Both the position numbers and the translations under genes were made by a program. A stretch of 64,000 nt of DNA from Avena insularis (lineage: Eukaryota; Streptophyta; Magnoliopsida; Poales; Poaceae). The stretch spans positions 439,880,028-439,944,027 of the forward strand of contig CM042688.1 of NCBI GenBank assembly GCA_023614405.1. The letters run 5' to 3'. A model generated the notes under the pieces. The model saw nothing but the letters and a program-made list of their open reading frames with translations, did not search any database and was not told where the DNA came from. Each line of letters opens with the position of its first letter. Positions within the stretch are counted from its first letter, which is position 1. This document shows, piece by piece, positions 12,313-22,640 of this stretch.

Positions 12313-13083
12313 CTACTCATCGTCGATGAAGTCGGAGTCTTCATCTTCAGTGTAGAAGTCCACGGCATCCTCCTCCAGAAAGTCATCATCGTTGTTGAGG
12401 TAAGAATCCATATCTCCTTGGATGTCTTCACCCTCATCTTCGTCTTCTTTTGCTACAAGCTGAGCTTCCTGCTCCTTGACGGTCTTCTCGAGGTCTGCCA
12501 CCTTCTTGCGAATATGGGCGATGGTGCGATCCTTCTTGGCACGCTGGCGACGAAGAGACTGTCGGTCTTGGACGAGTAGTGTGAAAGTCTGGGACTTCTG
12601 GTCGGCAATGGCACGGTTCTGGTTGGCTAAGTCTCGGGCATTGTCCAGTTCCTGCTGTCGATCATGAAGCAAGAAGTCAAGGTTCTCCACTTGGCGCCTC
12701 AACTCTGGGTGACTTGGCATCTCCATCGGCATTCCCATGAAGTCACGTCTTGCATAGTGGGCAAAACGGGTTCCTTGAATCTTATTGACGCTGAGGGCAC
12801 ATAGACGTGCGAGAGCTTCATGCATTGCCCTGGCTAATCCATCTAGCCAGTTGTTCTCTCTCACGGAGAATTGAATTCTCCCAGAAGTTGGTGCTTCAAT
12901 GCTTCCTCGAAGATCTGCGGTGACTAGCCATTGTAGGTCTCCCCCTGGGGGTCCTGGAAGTTGAGCTCCAAGAAACTCCGGATGTGGGCGTCCCAGTAAC
13001 TCCGACAGTGAATCCAGATCCCTCTCGAAGATCAGCTGACCTCCGTTCCCCAACTGGTAAAACTTGCTGAACTGAGTCTCCAT
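12313..13083 (-). CDS. Accessory ORF upstream of gag, chromovirus copy 1 (intact, 256 aa, coiled coil)
   Basis: An uninterrupted 256-codon ORF in sense with gag-pol, lying between the primer binding site and gag (248 bp before the gag start). Residues about 1-125 look globular (GRPHPEFLGAQLPGPPGGD, QWLVTADLRGS, FAHYARRDFMGMPMEMPS). Residues about 125-215 are rich in Glu, Gln, Arg, Lys and Leu with heptad character (HPELRRQVENLDFLLHDR, KKVADLEKTVKEQEAQL), which suggests a coiled coil. The last ~40 residues are strongly acidic (Asp/Glu). There is no signal peptide or membrane segment. Copy 2 has the same length and sequence with three nonsense changes and no indels (40,502-41,272). I recognise no enzymatic motif. 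Extra ORFs before gag are known in some plant Ty3 lineages (Ogre/Tat); its role here is unknown. Confidence 0.85.
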   Translation of the reverse strand: METQFSKFYQLGNGGQLIFERDLDSLSELLGRPHPEFLGAQLPGPPGGDLQWLVTADLRGSIEAPTSGRIQFSVRENNWLDGLARAMHEALARLCALSVNKIQGTRFAHYARRDFMGMPMEMPSHPELRRQVENLDFLLHDRQQELDNARDLANQNRAIADQKSQTFTLLVQDRQSLRRQRAKKDRTIAHIRKKVADLEKTVKEQEAQLVAKEDEDEGEDIQGDMDSYLNNDDDFLEEDAVDFYTEDEDSDFIDDE

Positions 13084-13299
13084 CTACAAGAATTTAGGAT
13101 GAGGAAGTTAGTGAAGTGATCAAGTGTGTCAAAATTTTAAGTAGTAGTGTAAGAATTTTGAGTAACATGAATTTTTTTGAGAGGAAGAAAATTCCAAAGG
13201 TAAGGGAGGAGATAGTTTTTCATAAATATTCACTTTGGTTTTGAAGCTAAGTTTTTGGGTTTGACGTCCATTCTAACTAGGGTCTCCTATGGTCAGGAT

Positions 13300-13312
13300 G
13301 GCTCTGATACCA
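13300..13312 (-). promoter_or_regulatory. Primer binding site (initiator Met tRNA), chromovirus copy 1
   Basis: The minus strand reads TGGTATCAGAGCC three bases inside the 5' LTR end. This is the complement of the 3' end of plant initiator methionine tRNA, the usual primer for minus-strand DNA synthesis in this group. Confidence 0.92.
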
Positions 13313-13315
13313 ACT

Positions 13316-16300
13316 TGTCAACACCCGGATTTTTAATCCCAGATGCCCGTTATGCCATACCTCGCAATCCCTGGATTACCATTTTTGCGAGACATAACGG
13401 ATTGGATATCATAGTACATCATCCATTACAAACCATCCATAAGGTTTTACACAAATAAGGATCTCAGGATCCAGTCTTTAATACAACAAGCAGCGGAAAT
13501 AAACGATAGCGTAGCGGTGGGGTCCCTCTTCAGGGGCACGAGCAATCTTGTGAAGGCACATAGTCCTAGTTATCATAGCCATCCTGCTGACCATCATCTT
13601 GATAATCTCCTTCATAGTCTGGCCATGATAATAGCCAGGGACAAAAGCCATGAGTACTCTTTAAGTACTCGCAAACTACTACTAGCAAGGGTTACAATTC
13701 TAAGTTAAAGTACTGAAATGAAAGAATAACTATCAAGTTAAGTTTGAAACCTAAGCTGAGTTCTAAAACAAGAAAAGATAAAATAAAAGTCTAGAATCAC
13801 TTAAGTTGGGAAGCTATTGTCATCTACACAACACTGTTGTGGTCAAGTCAAGGTTCATCATTCATTTCAAGTTATTTAGAAAACATCTGACAACGAAACA
13901 GTATGGCCATCCCAACTGTCCATAACTGCGGACGCGGCTATTCGAATAGTTTGACACTCTATAGAGGTGGTACACTTTCACCACAAGATTCGATACATCT
14001 GTCAGGGATAACCCTGAATCATCATACTTAGTATGCAGATAATCAAACATAACCTTTCCATTACACACCCTAGTATAAGCACCTCTCCTATGAGCATGGC
14101 CTCCCAACCATGACCATCAGTCATCTTGGGCACTACATAGGTGGTCATCATTGAGAGGTAGCCTCAGCTCAAACCCCTCCCGTGAGGGAACTAATACTAA
14201 TGCATATAAATTTCCAGCTAAGCCTTACCCAATTCAGGTAATGTGGTTGTACGGTAAATTTGGAATGGTATCGCATCTGAATCCAACTATCAGTTTTATA
14301 AAAAAAGTTAAGGCTCATGCCTCATCATTTTCATCATAATAAACCAATTGTGTTTCTCAACACATGTCAAAACATCTCAATAGAATGACTCATCATTCCA
14401 AGGTTTTCATAACTCATTTTCACCAAGTGTTCCCATCTGAAGTGAATCAAGTTTGATTTATTCTAAAACACTAGGTTAAGGGTGTTCACTAGGGTGGAAA
14501 GGTGGGATCAATCTCATGCCATAGAATGACATCTAAGAGTTTCTAATTAGGTCAAGTTTTATACTCTTTATGCTACCTTCAAAATTAATTAAAGAACTTG
14601 GTGTCACCAAAGGGGGGTGATCAAAGTATGCTTAAGGCATCTTTACTAAACTATCTAGTTTTATTCTAGCTTGCTACAATAGCTTACTAAGACATGTTTG
14701 CAAGGGTTAGCTTGCCACTAATAGCTTGCCTTAGTTGGTGCAGTGGTTGAAGTTTTCTTCTTCTTCTTCTTGGTAGAACTCCTCCTCCTCGAAGGCTTGG
14801 TCGGTACTATCGTCTAGAAATACATAGGGAGGGCACAATCACCAAACAATACTTAACTTAGGCTAAGTAGTATTCTAAAGCACACAATTGATGATCTATT
14901 ATCATCACAAACATTACAAGTTTTAATTCAATAGTTTTAATCTTTTTATTTTAGAAAAGTAATTTCTACTCATTGAAATGTTAACTAAAATTTAATATTC
15001 ACCACCAAAATATGAGATCATTTGGACACATGTCCTCACCACATATTCCATAGGTGGGAATGAGATTTAAAGGTTGGATCAATATTACTTTAGTGTAAGT
15101 TTATTATTTAATGATTTCAAGTGACTAGAAATGCCTATATAGCATTATTTTGGTACTAGTCCAAAGTCACTGCATGTAAACCTTAATATTATTACATATT
15201 TGTATAGATATGATGAAATGTGATTTTTGAGAGTTGGAATCAACTCAAAAGCTGACTTGGTTGATTTTATAAAAATGTTGCAAGTTGTAAAAGCTTCTGT
15301 CTTCTCATTTTTATTAGGAGAGATCTATAAATCTAATTGAATTAAATCCAACGGGCTTGGATAGAGCATTTCAATACCTTTCAGACAAAATTAGTTTCAT
15401 GCAATTTGGATTTGTCAAACTCACAGAATTGATTTTTGAAACACAGGATAGAAACTATATTCTAGCTAAAAAGAAAAATCCTAATTTGAATTTCCAACGC
15501 GCGCGGGAACGAAATGGGCCGGCCCAGTGGCTTGACACAAGGCTCAATCGACAGGGGTCCGCTTTCAGCCAGCGCACTTAACACGTGAAGCGATGCAGGC
15601 GAGAAGACGTGCGATCTGGTTCTAATCCAACGGCTTAGGGTCATCGTCGACGTTGGGCAACGCCGGCGAGATAGAACCCTAGCGCGGCCAGTGGGGGTCG
15701 TTAGGGGCTCACCGGGGTTCAGGCGAGGGTCGGCGAGGCGGGCGAACGAGAAAGTCGACAACGGCGAACCTCCTGGTACCGGCAGCTTCTCCTGGGGCGG
15801 CCTGGATCAACGACACCCTTCTCCTCCCGAGGCGGCGGCTCCAGCTGCAATTCCGGTGCTCTAGTGCTCGAGCGGCTCCGGCTGGCGGTGGGGAGTGAGT
15901 GTGAGAGGTGGTGAGTGAGATGGTGTGCTCAAATCGGCTGGGGGTGGCCTCTATTTATAGTGGCGAGAAGGGACCGACGGGGCGCACGGTGAGCTCGTCG
16001 TGGTCGATGGTACCGACGGCTATCGGCATGGGCGATGGTAGGGGCGGTGCGGTGCTCCCTGGCGATGCTCACCGACACGGTGGCGAGACGTGGGGCGGTG
16101 CGGTTTGGTCTGGAACACGCGATGCTCTGCGCGGCAGAGGCGGCATCTTTAATGACGAGCGGTGGCTGTGCGTCATGGGGCGGCGAACGGGGATGTCTGG
16201 CGGTCTCCTGGGTCGGTGGTGATCATGTATGCAAGCGGCGAGGGCGGCACGCGGCCTGTGGGCATCGGTCGAGGGTGGCGCTCTAGCGCATGCTCGGCAT

Positions 16301-17220
16301 GGTTGCTGGTGGGCTAGGCGCGGTCCGTGCGTGTGGTCCAGGGGTTGGCAAGGTTCGGGCGCTGGACAGGGAGTGGCGGTGGACGGTGGGCTGCCTCCTA
16401 GACAAGGTTGGCACGGCTAAATCTCCTCCTAGCTTGCTGTCTCCACTGGGGTGGCATGGTGAGCTTCGGCTGTTCACCATTGATGTCATTGCCCAGCTTA
16501 TAGTGAGTCTAGTGCTTGGTTTAACTTGCTAGCTGATCTACTGAGATGGTTGTGAGCTAGAGAGGGAACAAGTTAGGCTTCAATCACTGCTCATAATAGT
16601 GTTTGGTTTTTGTTTGATTTGTGCCTGCCACTCGATGAAATGACCGCAAGAACTCAAGTTTTGAATTTTGAAAAGATTTTTGGTGGGTGTGCTAAGTTGG
16701 TGCTGGTGAGTCTGCAGATGCTTGGGTTTTGAAAGTTGAGCTTGTTTGAGTGGTTTTTGAAAAAGTGGGATCTTCCCATATGATAAAGATTCAATTTTGA
16801 ACTGTTATTTAAAATAGTTTCTGAAGGTTTTAGAAGATCAAAAGGTGGGCCTTGGTACCTCATTATGTGTGCTAGCAAGGGGTGCAAAGATCAAGAATTG
16901 TTTCTGTTAATTTTTGAGTACTAGGAATAGCCAAAGTAGACATGGGAGTTAATTTTGGCAAAATGACCATTTCTCCATTTTAAATCTTTTTGATTTGTTT
17001 TTCTTTAGAACAAGTTTGGGAATGATGTAGATGATGTTTAAATCACGTAAGAAACATTTTACAAGCATTGGATCACTTAATCATGGCAATTCAAACAACT
17101 CCTATTTAAATGCACATAATATGAATGCTTTCATTTTAAAAAATGGAAAAGTTTTTGTTAACCCTATTTTTGGATGATTGGATATTTGATAAACTTGGAT
17201 TGAAGTTTTGGGATGTTACA
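13316..17220 (-). repeat. 5' LTR of chromovirus copy 1
   Basis: 3,905 bp, from TGTCAACACCC (13,316) to GGATGTTACA (17,220) on the plus strand. Long stretches are identical to the LTR at 3,609-7,502. The block at about 15,520-16,500 differs by many short indels. It includes a CTT-type short tandem run near 14,760. Confidence 0.92.
15952..15959 (-). promoter_or_regulatory. TATA-like element in 5' LTR of copy 1
   Basis: On the minus strand the sequence reads TATAAATA, followed by GC-rich sequence, as expected for the LTR promoter that drives element transcription. A matching box is present in the other LTR of this copy. The position is supported by the TATAAAAG box at the comparable place in copy 2. 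Confidence 0.55.
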
Positions 17221-18269
17221 GAAGACTTCTGACCTAAAAACTCAGGGGGGTTCGACGTTTTTCCAGAAGGAGTTCCGCTCCGCCGCCACCACCAGATTCC
17301 ACGAAACAGCACTAGAAACTCCGTTCTGGCACCCTGCCGGGACGGGGAATTGGAGGAGATCATCACCATCGCTTCTCCATCGACCATCCATGTTTCCCCC
17401 ATCTATGAGTGAGTAATCCCCCGCTGTAGGCTATGGGGATGGTAGGGATTGGATGAGATCATTCATGTAATGGCATCAGATTGTTAGGGCATGGTGCCTA
17501 GTATCTTTTATTAGTGCTTTATGACTTTGTTGCGACTTGTTGTGCTTAATGCTTGTCACTAGGGCCCGAGTGCCATGATTTCAGATTTGGACATGTTATT
17601 GATTCATTATGATAGTATTGTTTATGCTCTTATCTGCAAGTTGTATACACACGTTGTTGTCCGGAACCAATGGCCCCGAAGTGATAGAAATCGGGATAAC
17701 CGAAGGGAATGGCTTTGATGTGAGGATCACATGTGTTCACGGAGTGTTAATGCTTTGCTCCGGTGCTCTATTAAAAGGAGCACCTTAATTGCCAGTAGTT
17801 CCCTTGAGGCCCCGCTACAAACGGGCTAGCAGGACAAAAGATGTTGTGCAAGTTCTCATTGCGAGCACGTATGACTATATATGGAACACATGCCTAGGAT
17901 TATCTAGTACTTGGATGCTTTATCTTATTTATCTGCAATTGCCCTATGTTCTGATTGCTATGTGAATTGTCTTGTCCATGCAACACCCATCCATCCATCC
18001 CTATGCCTACCGCACTCGAATCCTACTATTTACTGCTTTTGTTACTGATGTCTTTACTTTACTGCTGCTGCTAATTTGCTATTCCTACTACAAAACTATT
18101 GCTACTGATAAACTACTGTGAGCAAGATTGTTTCCAGGTGCAGCTGAATTGATAACTCAGTTGTTAAGGCTTATAAGTATTCTTTGGCTCCCCTTGTGTC
18201 GAATCAATAAATTGGGTTTCACTTCCCTTGAAAATACTGCGATACACCCCCTATACTTCTGGGTCATCA
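17221..18269 (+). repeat. 3' LTR of the Athila-like element, second segment
   Basis: Resumes at the right edge of the nested element with GAAGA (right target-site copy, 4 of 5 bases matching GAAGC). It continues through sequence typical of these LTRs (CACCCTGCCGGGACGGGG near 17,330, then AT-rich U5) to the terminus GGGTCATCA at 18,269. Together the two segments make an LTR of about 1.42 kb. Confidence 0.75.
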
Positions 18270-19752
18270 CATGGTCATGCCACTTCAACAATACTCCATT
18301 CTTACTCCTTGTATATAACTCCTCTTAATTAACTACCATTGATACACCTATCAATGTAGCTACTGCTAACTCCATCTATTAACTTCATTAAATCCATCTG
18401 GCAACTATATCCAAGGCTTGCAAGATTACAATCCTCACTGTAGATCACAATGGATATTAATCTTCTAGAATAAGTATGGTTCTTCACCCATAATACAAGT
18501 TTGTTCTTGTATTATCTTGATCAATATACTATGCCTCCAACAACTTCATAAAACTTATTTTATATACTTCATCATACTCTAGCTTGACTTCTTATGATCA
18601 AGCTAGATGATTCAGCTTACTAGGCTTTACCTGATTTGGTATACTCACAAATCTTCTTCAACACCTATTCATCTATTCCCAAGTGACTTGAGAATAATGA
18701 CCACCATCATTTGATCAAACCAAGCTTAGGCTTCTATTTGTCTGATCAAGATCTATACTCAACTAAGTAGTAAACTTGTATTAGTCTCTCTATAGACTTA
18801 TCTTGTTAAGCAAGCTTATTCTAAGTCTATATCCACTTGTCCTAAAAAGATTGTTATCTAATGTACTAATACTACTAGCTTTCTCATAGCTCCTCAATTA
18901 CTAGCTCAACCCTTGAGTTTAGGTACTACGTATAGTTAACTCATGAGTGAGTTAACTTCTCCAACATCAAATGGTTTGATCTCCACTAAGGATCGCATTC
19001 CATTGATGATGGTACACTCAACCATATCTAGTTCTTCCTTCAGATTAATTTACTTAAGGTATTTGAAAGGTCAACACAATAGGTCAAAGGCTATGAGTCA
19101 ATAAGTTCTAGGTCAAGAATTGATCACTCAATAATGATGATCCATTGACACTAGGACTTGGTCAAATAGGAATGTCACCTCTTAATATCATATTAAGAGT
19201 ATATGTTGGATGGTCTTGGCTTGACTTTCTTTCTACTCTATCTGTGACAAGAGTTAATGTTTAAGAACTACCATGATACCCATGGTAAGAGTAACTATGG
19301 CAAACAAGTGTTTCAAGATTTAGTTATAGAGTTTCTTTTACTTAAGTTATGTACTTAACTTGCTATTCAAGGTTTGTGGTAGATAATACCTTGATATCAT
19401 CTTTAGAACATTAAGTATTCATCCTTGAGTTGTGGTATGGAATATCATATAATGATCTCTAGAAGATCTAGTACTCCTTATTAAGTAGTGTGTTGTGACT
19501 TAGTTTTATTACATTTGATCTACCCTTAGATCAACTTATATTACCCAAAGATAAGGTTTTAGCAAAGGTCATATTGAAAATTATCGCAGTCAACTTGATG
19601 ATCTACTTCAGTTCCACCAAGTTAAGATAAGCTTCAATCACTTTGACAAGTTTTATTTAAAAGCACGAAAATTATCCGGATTTTCTATGCATGAATGCAA
19701 TGCACACACCTATGTTCAGCTTATTTCTAAGCTCTAATGCTAGGACGTTACA
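18270..19752 (-). repeat. Partial LTR of a further Ty3/gypsy-type element
   Basis: Read on the minus strand, the segment starts TGTAACGTCCTAGC at 19,752, a TG-start resembling the TGTAACATCCC LTR start of the chromoviruses here. It runs without ORFs to the edge of the Athila-like element at 18,270. The simplest reading is that the Athila-like element inserted into this LTR and the remainder lies left of the window. No polypurine tract adjoins 19,752, so a solo LTR is also possible. Confidence 0.5.
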
Positions 19753-20950
19753 GGGGACGAGACAGTAGGAAAACGAGAGAGAGAGAGAGAGAGAGAGAGA
19801 AGGGTAGAAACCGAGTGGTACTGGGCCGCTCGGGGTAGAGCGGTTTGTCCAGCCTAGATGGGCCGAGTCAGGGTTGGGCCAGCCCAATGGGCTAGGTCTA
19901 GTTTAAAAGGAAAAGCCTAATTAAATTCCTAAATGACTAAAATATCCCTAGGACAAAAATGGTTCTAAGAAATAAAATAAAAATCCTTAAAATATAAATG
20001 AAATATCAATGGACTCATAGAAATATCCTCTATTCAAGAAAAATAACAAATGGAATTTTAGGTAATTAAATTTAAAATTATTATTATTAAAGTATATATT
20101 CCTTTGGAATTTTATAAAAATATACCAAACACATAAAATTGAATAAAATTCATTCTTACTATTCTAAAAGGGAGTGCTATTATAGAAAAATGCTAGTTTG
20201 TATTTTTGAAAGGTAAATTAAGTGTGATAAAAATAAAGTCTTATTTCCTTAAAGGAATTTTAGTTAAATATATAAAAATAGTTAAAAAACTAAATAAATT
20301 CAATTTTAAACTCTTAAAATAATACTAGTCATTATAAAAATACTAAATATAATGTTTATGAAAATTTCAAAGACTTTAAGTAATACTTTTCTTTTAATTA
20401 AAGAAAATAGCAAACTTCTACTAAGAGGGTAAAACACACAAATAAGCAAATAATAAAGCATTGCATGACATTACTATGCATTGCATATTGGTTCTTTAAA
20501 TATTGTCCTTGCCGGGCAATAATGGTTCTTTGTAGAAACCAGAGCTTAAGGTCAGGTGGAAGTATCCAACTTCACTACCTTGTAGTCACAAGGCAAGTTC
20601 ATCACTTGCTCATGTCCTTTGAAGAGTCTTCATCAAACATATTGTAAATGGTGTGTTATCATCTATGATCCCGAGAAAGAAAATATTATCTTCTCTAATA
20701 AATAATATGTGGTTATCATCCTAAGTGATGATAAATTTAAGATTGGCAATGGAACTTAGGTTTCCAATTGCACAAGTCACCATAGGATTAACAACCCACG
20801 ACATTAGTGATTCTAGTGTTGTATATTACGCGTTAACCATGAGATTTGAAATGGGACGGAGAAGTGAGCTGGACCTTCTTCCTTTCATATGTAGGCAAGA
20901 TGACCTTATCGTGACGCTGTGATTCCTTGTGCGGATCTAGCATATGGGTG
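19753..20950. other. AT-rich anonymous sequence with GA microsatellite
   Basis: No gene is recognised. A (GA)n run occupies 19,775-19,801. GC-rich sequence follows to about 19,900 and then strongly AT-rich DNA to about 20,470. It is probably decayed LTR sequence, but I cannot assign a family. Confidence 0.4.
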
Positions 20951-20997
20951 GGCACCCTTAGGCCCCACGGTTTTGGTATCTAGATTGTCTGTGAGTA

Positions 20998-21538
20998 GCT
21001 GCCAAAGGTATAGTCAGACCTAGTTGCAGCGGAACTCCGATGTCGTGCCGAGGACAGAGATTGGCAGGAAAGCCCTCTGCTCCTCGGCGAAGATTCCAAC
21101 GCCGCCGAGGCCATCCCCTGGTGTAAGGACGCGTAGGATATAGAAGTGCTGAAACAACACCATGGACGGCATCACCCCGACGAAGGCCTCGCACCAGAAC
21201 GCGGAAGCGGCCAGGAGGGTCACGCTTCGCGAATCAAGGTGAAGGAGCTAGATGAAGTAGTGATCCAAGACGGTAATAAGGAATGGGGATAAAGGCGGAA
21301 CAAGGGTGGTGACGATGGAGTGAGTGAAGACCAGGGCCACGGTGGAGCGCCACCTGCTTCCTCTAATGCCGGCACACCACACTCGCGAGGCACCCCACTC
21401 ATTCGATTTGGAGGCCGTCAGCTTGCGAACTTTCTCTAGCCCCTCCACATTAAGGATCGTCACTAGCGGCAAGGCACCCATGATCGACGGAGGGAAACTA
21501 GATGCGGTGGAGGTGGCGTGCGCTCTCTTGAGTGCCAT
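20998..21538 (-). pseudogene. Gypsy-type 'Transposase_28' domain fragment (Tat/RIRE2-like gag N-terminus)
   Basis: The minus strand has two overlapping frames that together resemble the plant 'putative gypsy type transposon' domain (PF04195) near the N-terminus of Tat/RIRE2-type gag ORFs. The first contains PFLITVLDHYF and, after a frame change and stop near 21,240, the second contains SAFWCEAFVGVMPSMVLFQHFY, matching the family's pattern of an aromatic segment, a hydrophobic CEAFxG core and a PS-x-LFRHFF segment. Frame breaks and stops show that it is non-functional. No other part of the same element is clear nearby. Confidence 0.6.
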
Positions 21539-21639
21539 CTCGGGTGTCGTGGGAATGGAAGGAGTGTTGTCGGAGCAGAAGCACTAGCGGAATGACGACG
21601 ATGGAAGACGGGAGTTGGTAAATCCCCTCAGGTTTGGGG

Positions 21640-22640
21640 TTTTTACGGGCAACCCAGCCCCCAAGGCCAAGTAGCGGAAGCGGCGCTTCCCGCATCGGAT
21701 GTGCGCCACGCCCTGCGCAGGAACATGGAAGCCACGGTCGGCATCTTCGGGAATCGTGTTATGACACGACCACTCGTGGGCCCGGCACTAGTTGGTCCCT
21801 TGACTTCCTTGCCCCTTCGTCAGTCGCGTGCAAGCCAAGCGACCGAGGGCTACTGTCGAACTATTGGCACCAAGGGTGCCTCGTCCCGTCGAGTTGCCAG
21901 GCCCACCGAATGTGCCCTCCCGAGGGCTCACGAGGAGAGTGAGCCTCGAGAGAGGAAACGAAGCCCCAGAGCCTCGGCAGGTGCCCGAACCGGTGTCGGC
22001 GCGGTATAGAAGCCTCCTGGCGAGGCCTCAGGAGGGGAAGGATCACCGGTCCCAAGTGTGCCCAACAATACGACGCACCAACGGTCGGTCCAAGCGGCAA
22101 CCAGTCCACCCCGGGAAAGCAAAGCACAAAGGACTGGGAGGGTGACGCGGGGTAGAGGCAGTGCCTGACACATCCTTTTCGGTGCAAGAAGATCAGAGTG
22201 AGATGCAAAGCAAAAGGACGACTGACCACCATCCTGACGCAGCAGCTGGCTGGCGGCTACATGAAGACAAAGTAGATCAATGTCCATTGGGCGGGAATGT
22301 GGTAGCCCTTTCCGCCAATATCTAGGGGGGAAGAGGCCCGGCACCGCCCTATACAAAGGAGCCCTTCTCCTACCTTAGTGGGGATCGATCCTGGAGATCT
22401 AAAACCCTAAAATTTCATCCTCCGTTGTACCCTCGCGAAGCACGCGAGCAATACAACCAAGCAAGAGTAGGAGCCTTACCTCCTCACGAGGGTCCCGAAC
22501 CTGGGTAAAAAAAAACCGTGTCCCCTCTCTGTCGTGTGCTTTCTCCATCACCGTCGCCGGGTTCTCTTGGAGTTGTGTGTTCAGCCCCCTCTCGAACCCA
22601 GGGATCGTTGGACCCTAGTTCCTTCGTGGAACAAATCTCC
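21640..22640 (+). repeat. GC-rich LTR-like segment
   Basis: The segment has a TATA-like CCTATACAAAGG at about 22,349, then CCCTAAAATTTCATCC and CCGAACCTGGGTAAAAAA, an arrangement seen in R-U5 parts of grass gypsy LTRs. Several long overlapping ORFs on both strands result from high GC content and show no domain. I could not define the ends, and orientation is inferred from the TATA-like box. Confidence 0.35.

Larger units (their letters stand above)
3609..17220 (-). mobile_element. Tekay-type chromovirus (Ty3/gypsy) LTR retrotransposon, copy 1, complete
   Basis: A full-length 13.6 kb element on the minus strand. LTRs of about 3.9 kb begin TGTAACATCCC and end GGGTGTTGACA (read on the minus strand). 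Internal order on the minus strand: primer binding site, 256-codon accessory ORF, gag, protease, RT, RNase H, integrase, chromodomain, polypurine tract. The C-terminal chromodomain and very long LTRs place it with the Tekay/Del group of chromoviruses. It is inserted in the LTR of the Athila-like element with a near-perfect target duplication (GAAGC/GAAGA). The coding region is broken in gag and by one stop before RT. A second copy of the same family lies at 36,322-49,990. Confidence 0.93.
1..18269 (+). mobile_element. Athila-like Ty3/gypsy LTR retrotransposon, 3' part, split by a nested element
   Basis: The right-hand portion of an LTR retrotransposon whose 5' part lies outside the window. 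Seen in order: the end of a Gag-Pro reading frame (to 325), about 2.9 kb without a long ORF, a polypurine tract at 3,215-3,230, then a 3' LTR that starts TGTTGATAC at 3,231, is interrupted at 3,608 by a 13.6 kb insertion, resumes at 17,221 and ends GGGTCATCA at 18,269. The LTR start and the protease type are those of Athila-related elements of grasses (established knowledge). No reverse transcriptase or integrase follows the protease domain, so this copy looks non-autonomous or internally deleted. A pol located further left is unlikely, because the protease normally precedes it. Confidence 0.8.

Noticed and set aside
13255..13458. 67-codon ORFs at LTR ends (also seen near 3,600 and 40,200)
   Set aside because: They are repeated because they lie in the LTR terminus and primer-site region. 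No evidence of translation.
21634..22356. Several 100-140-codon ORFs on both strands
   Set aside because: They overlap one another in GC-rich LTR-like sequence, with no recognisable motif.
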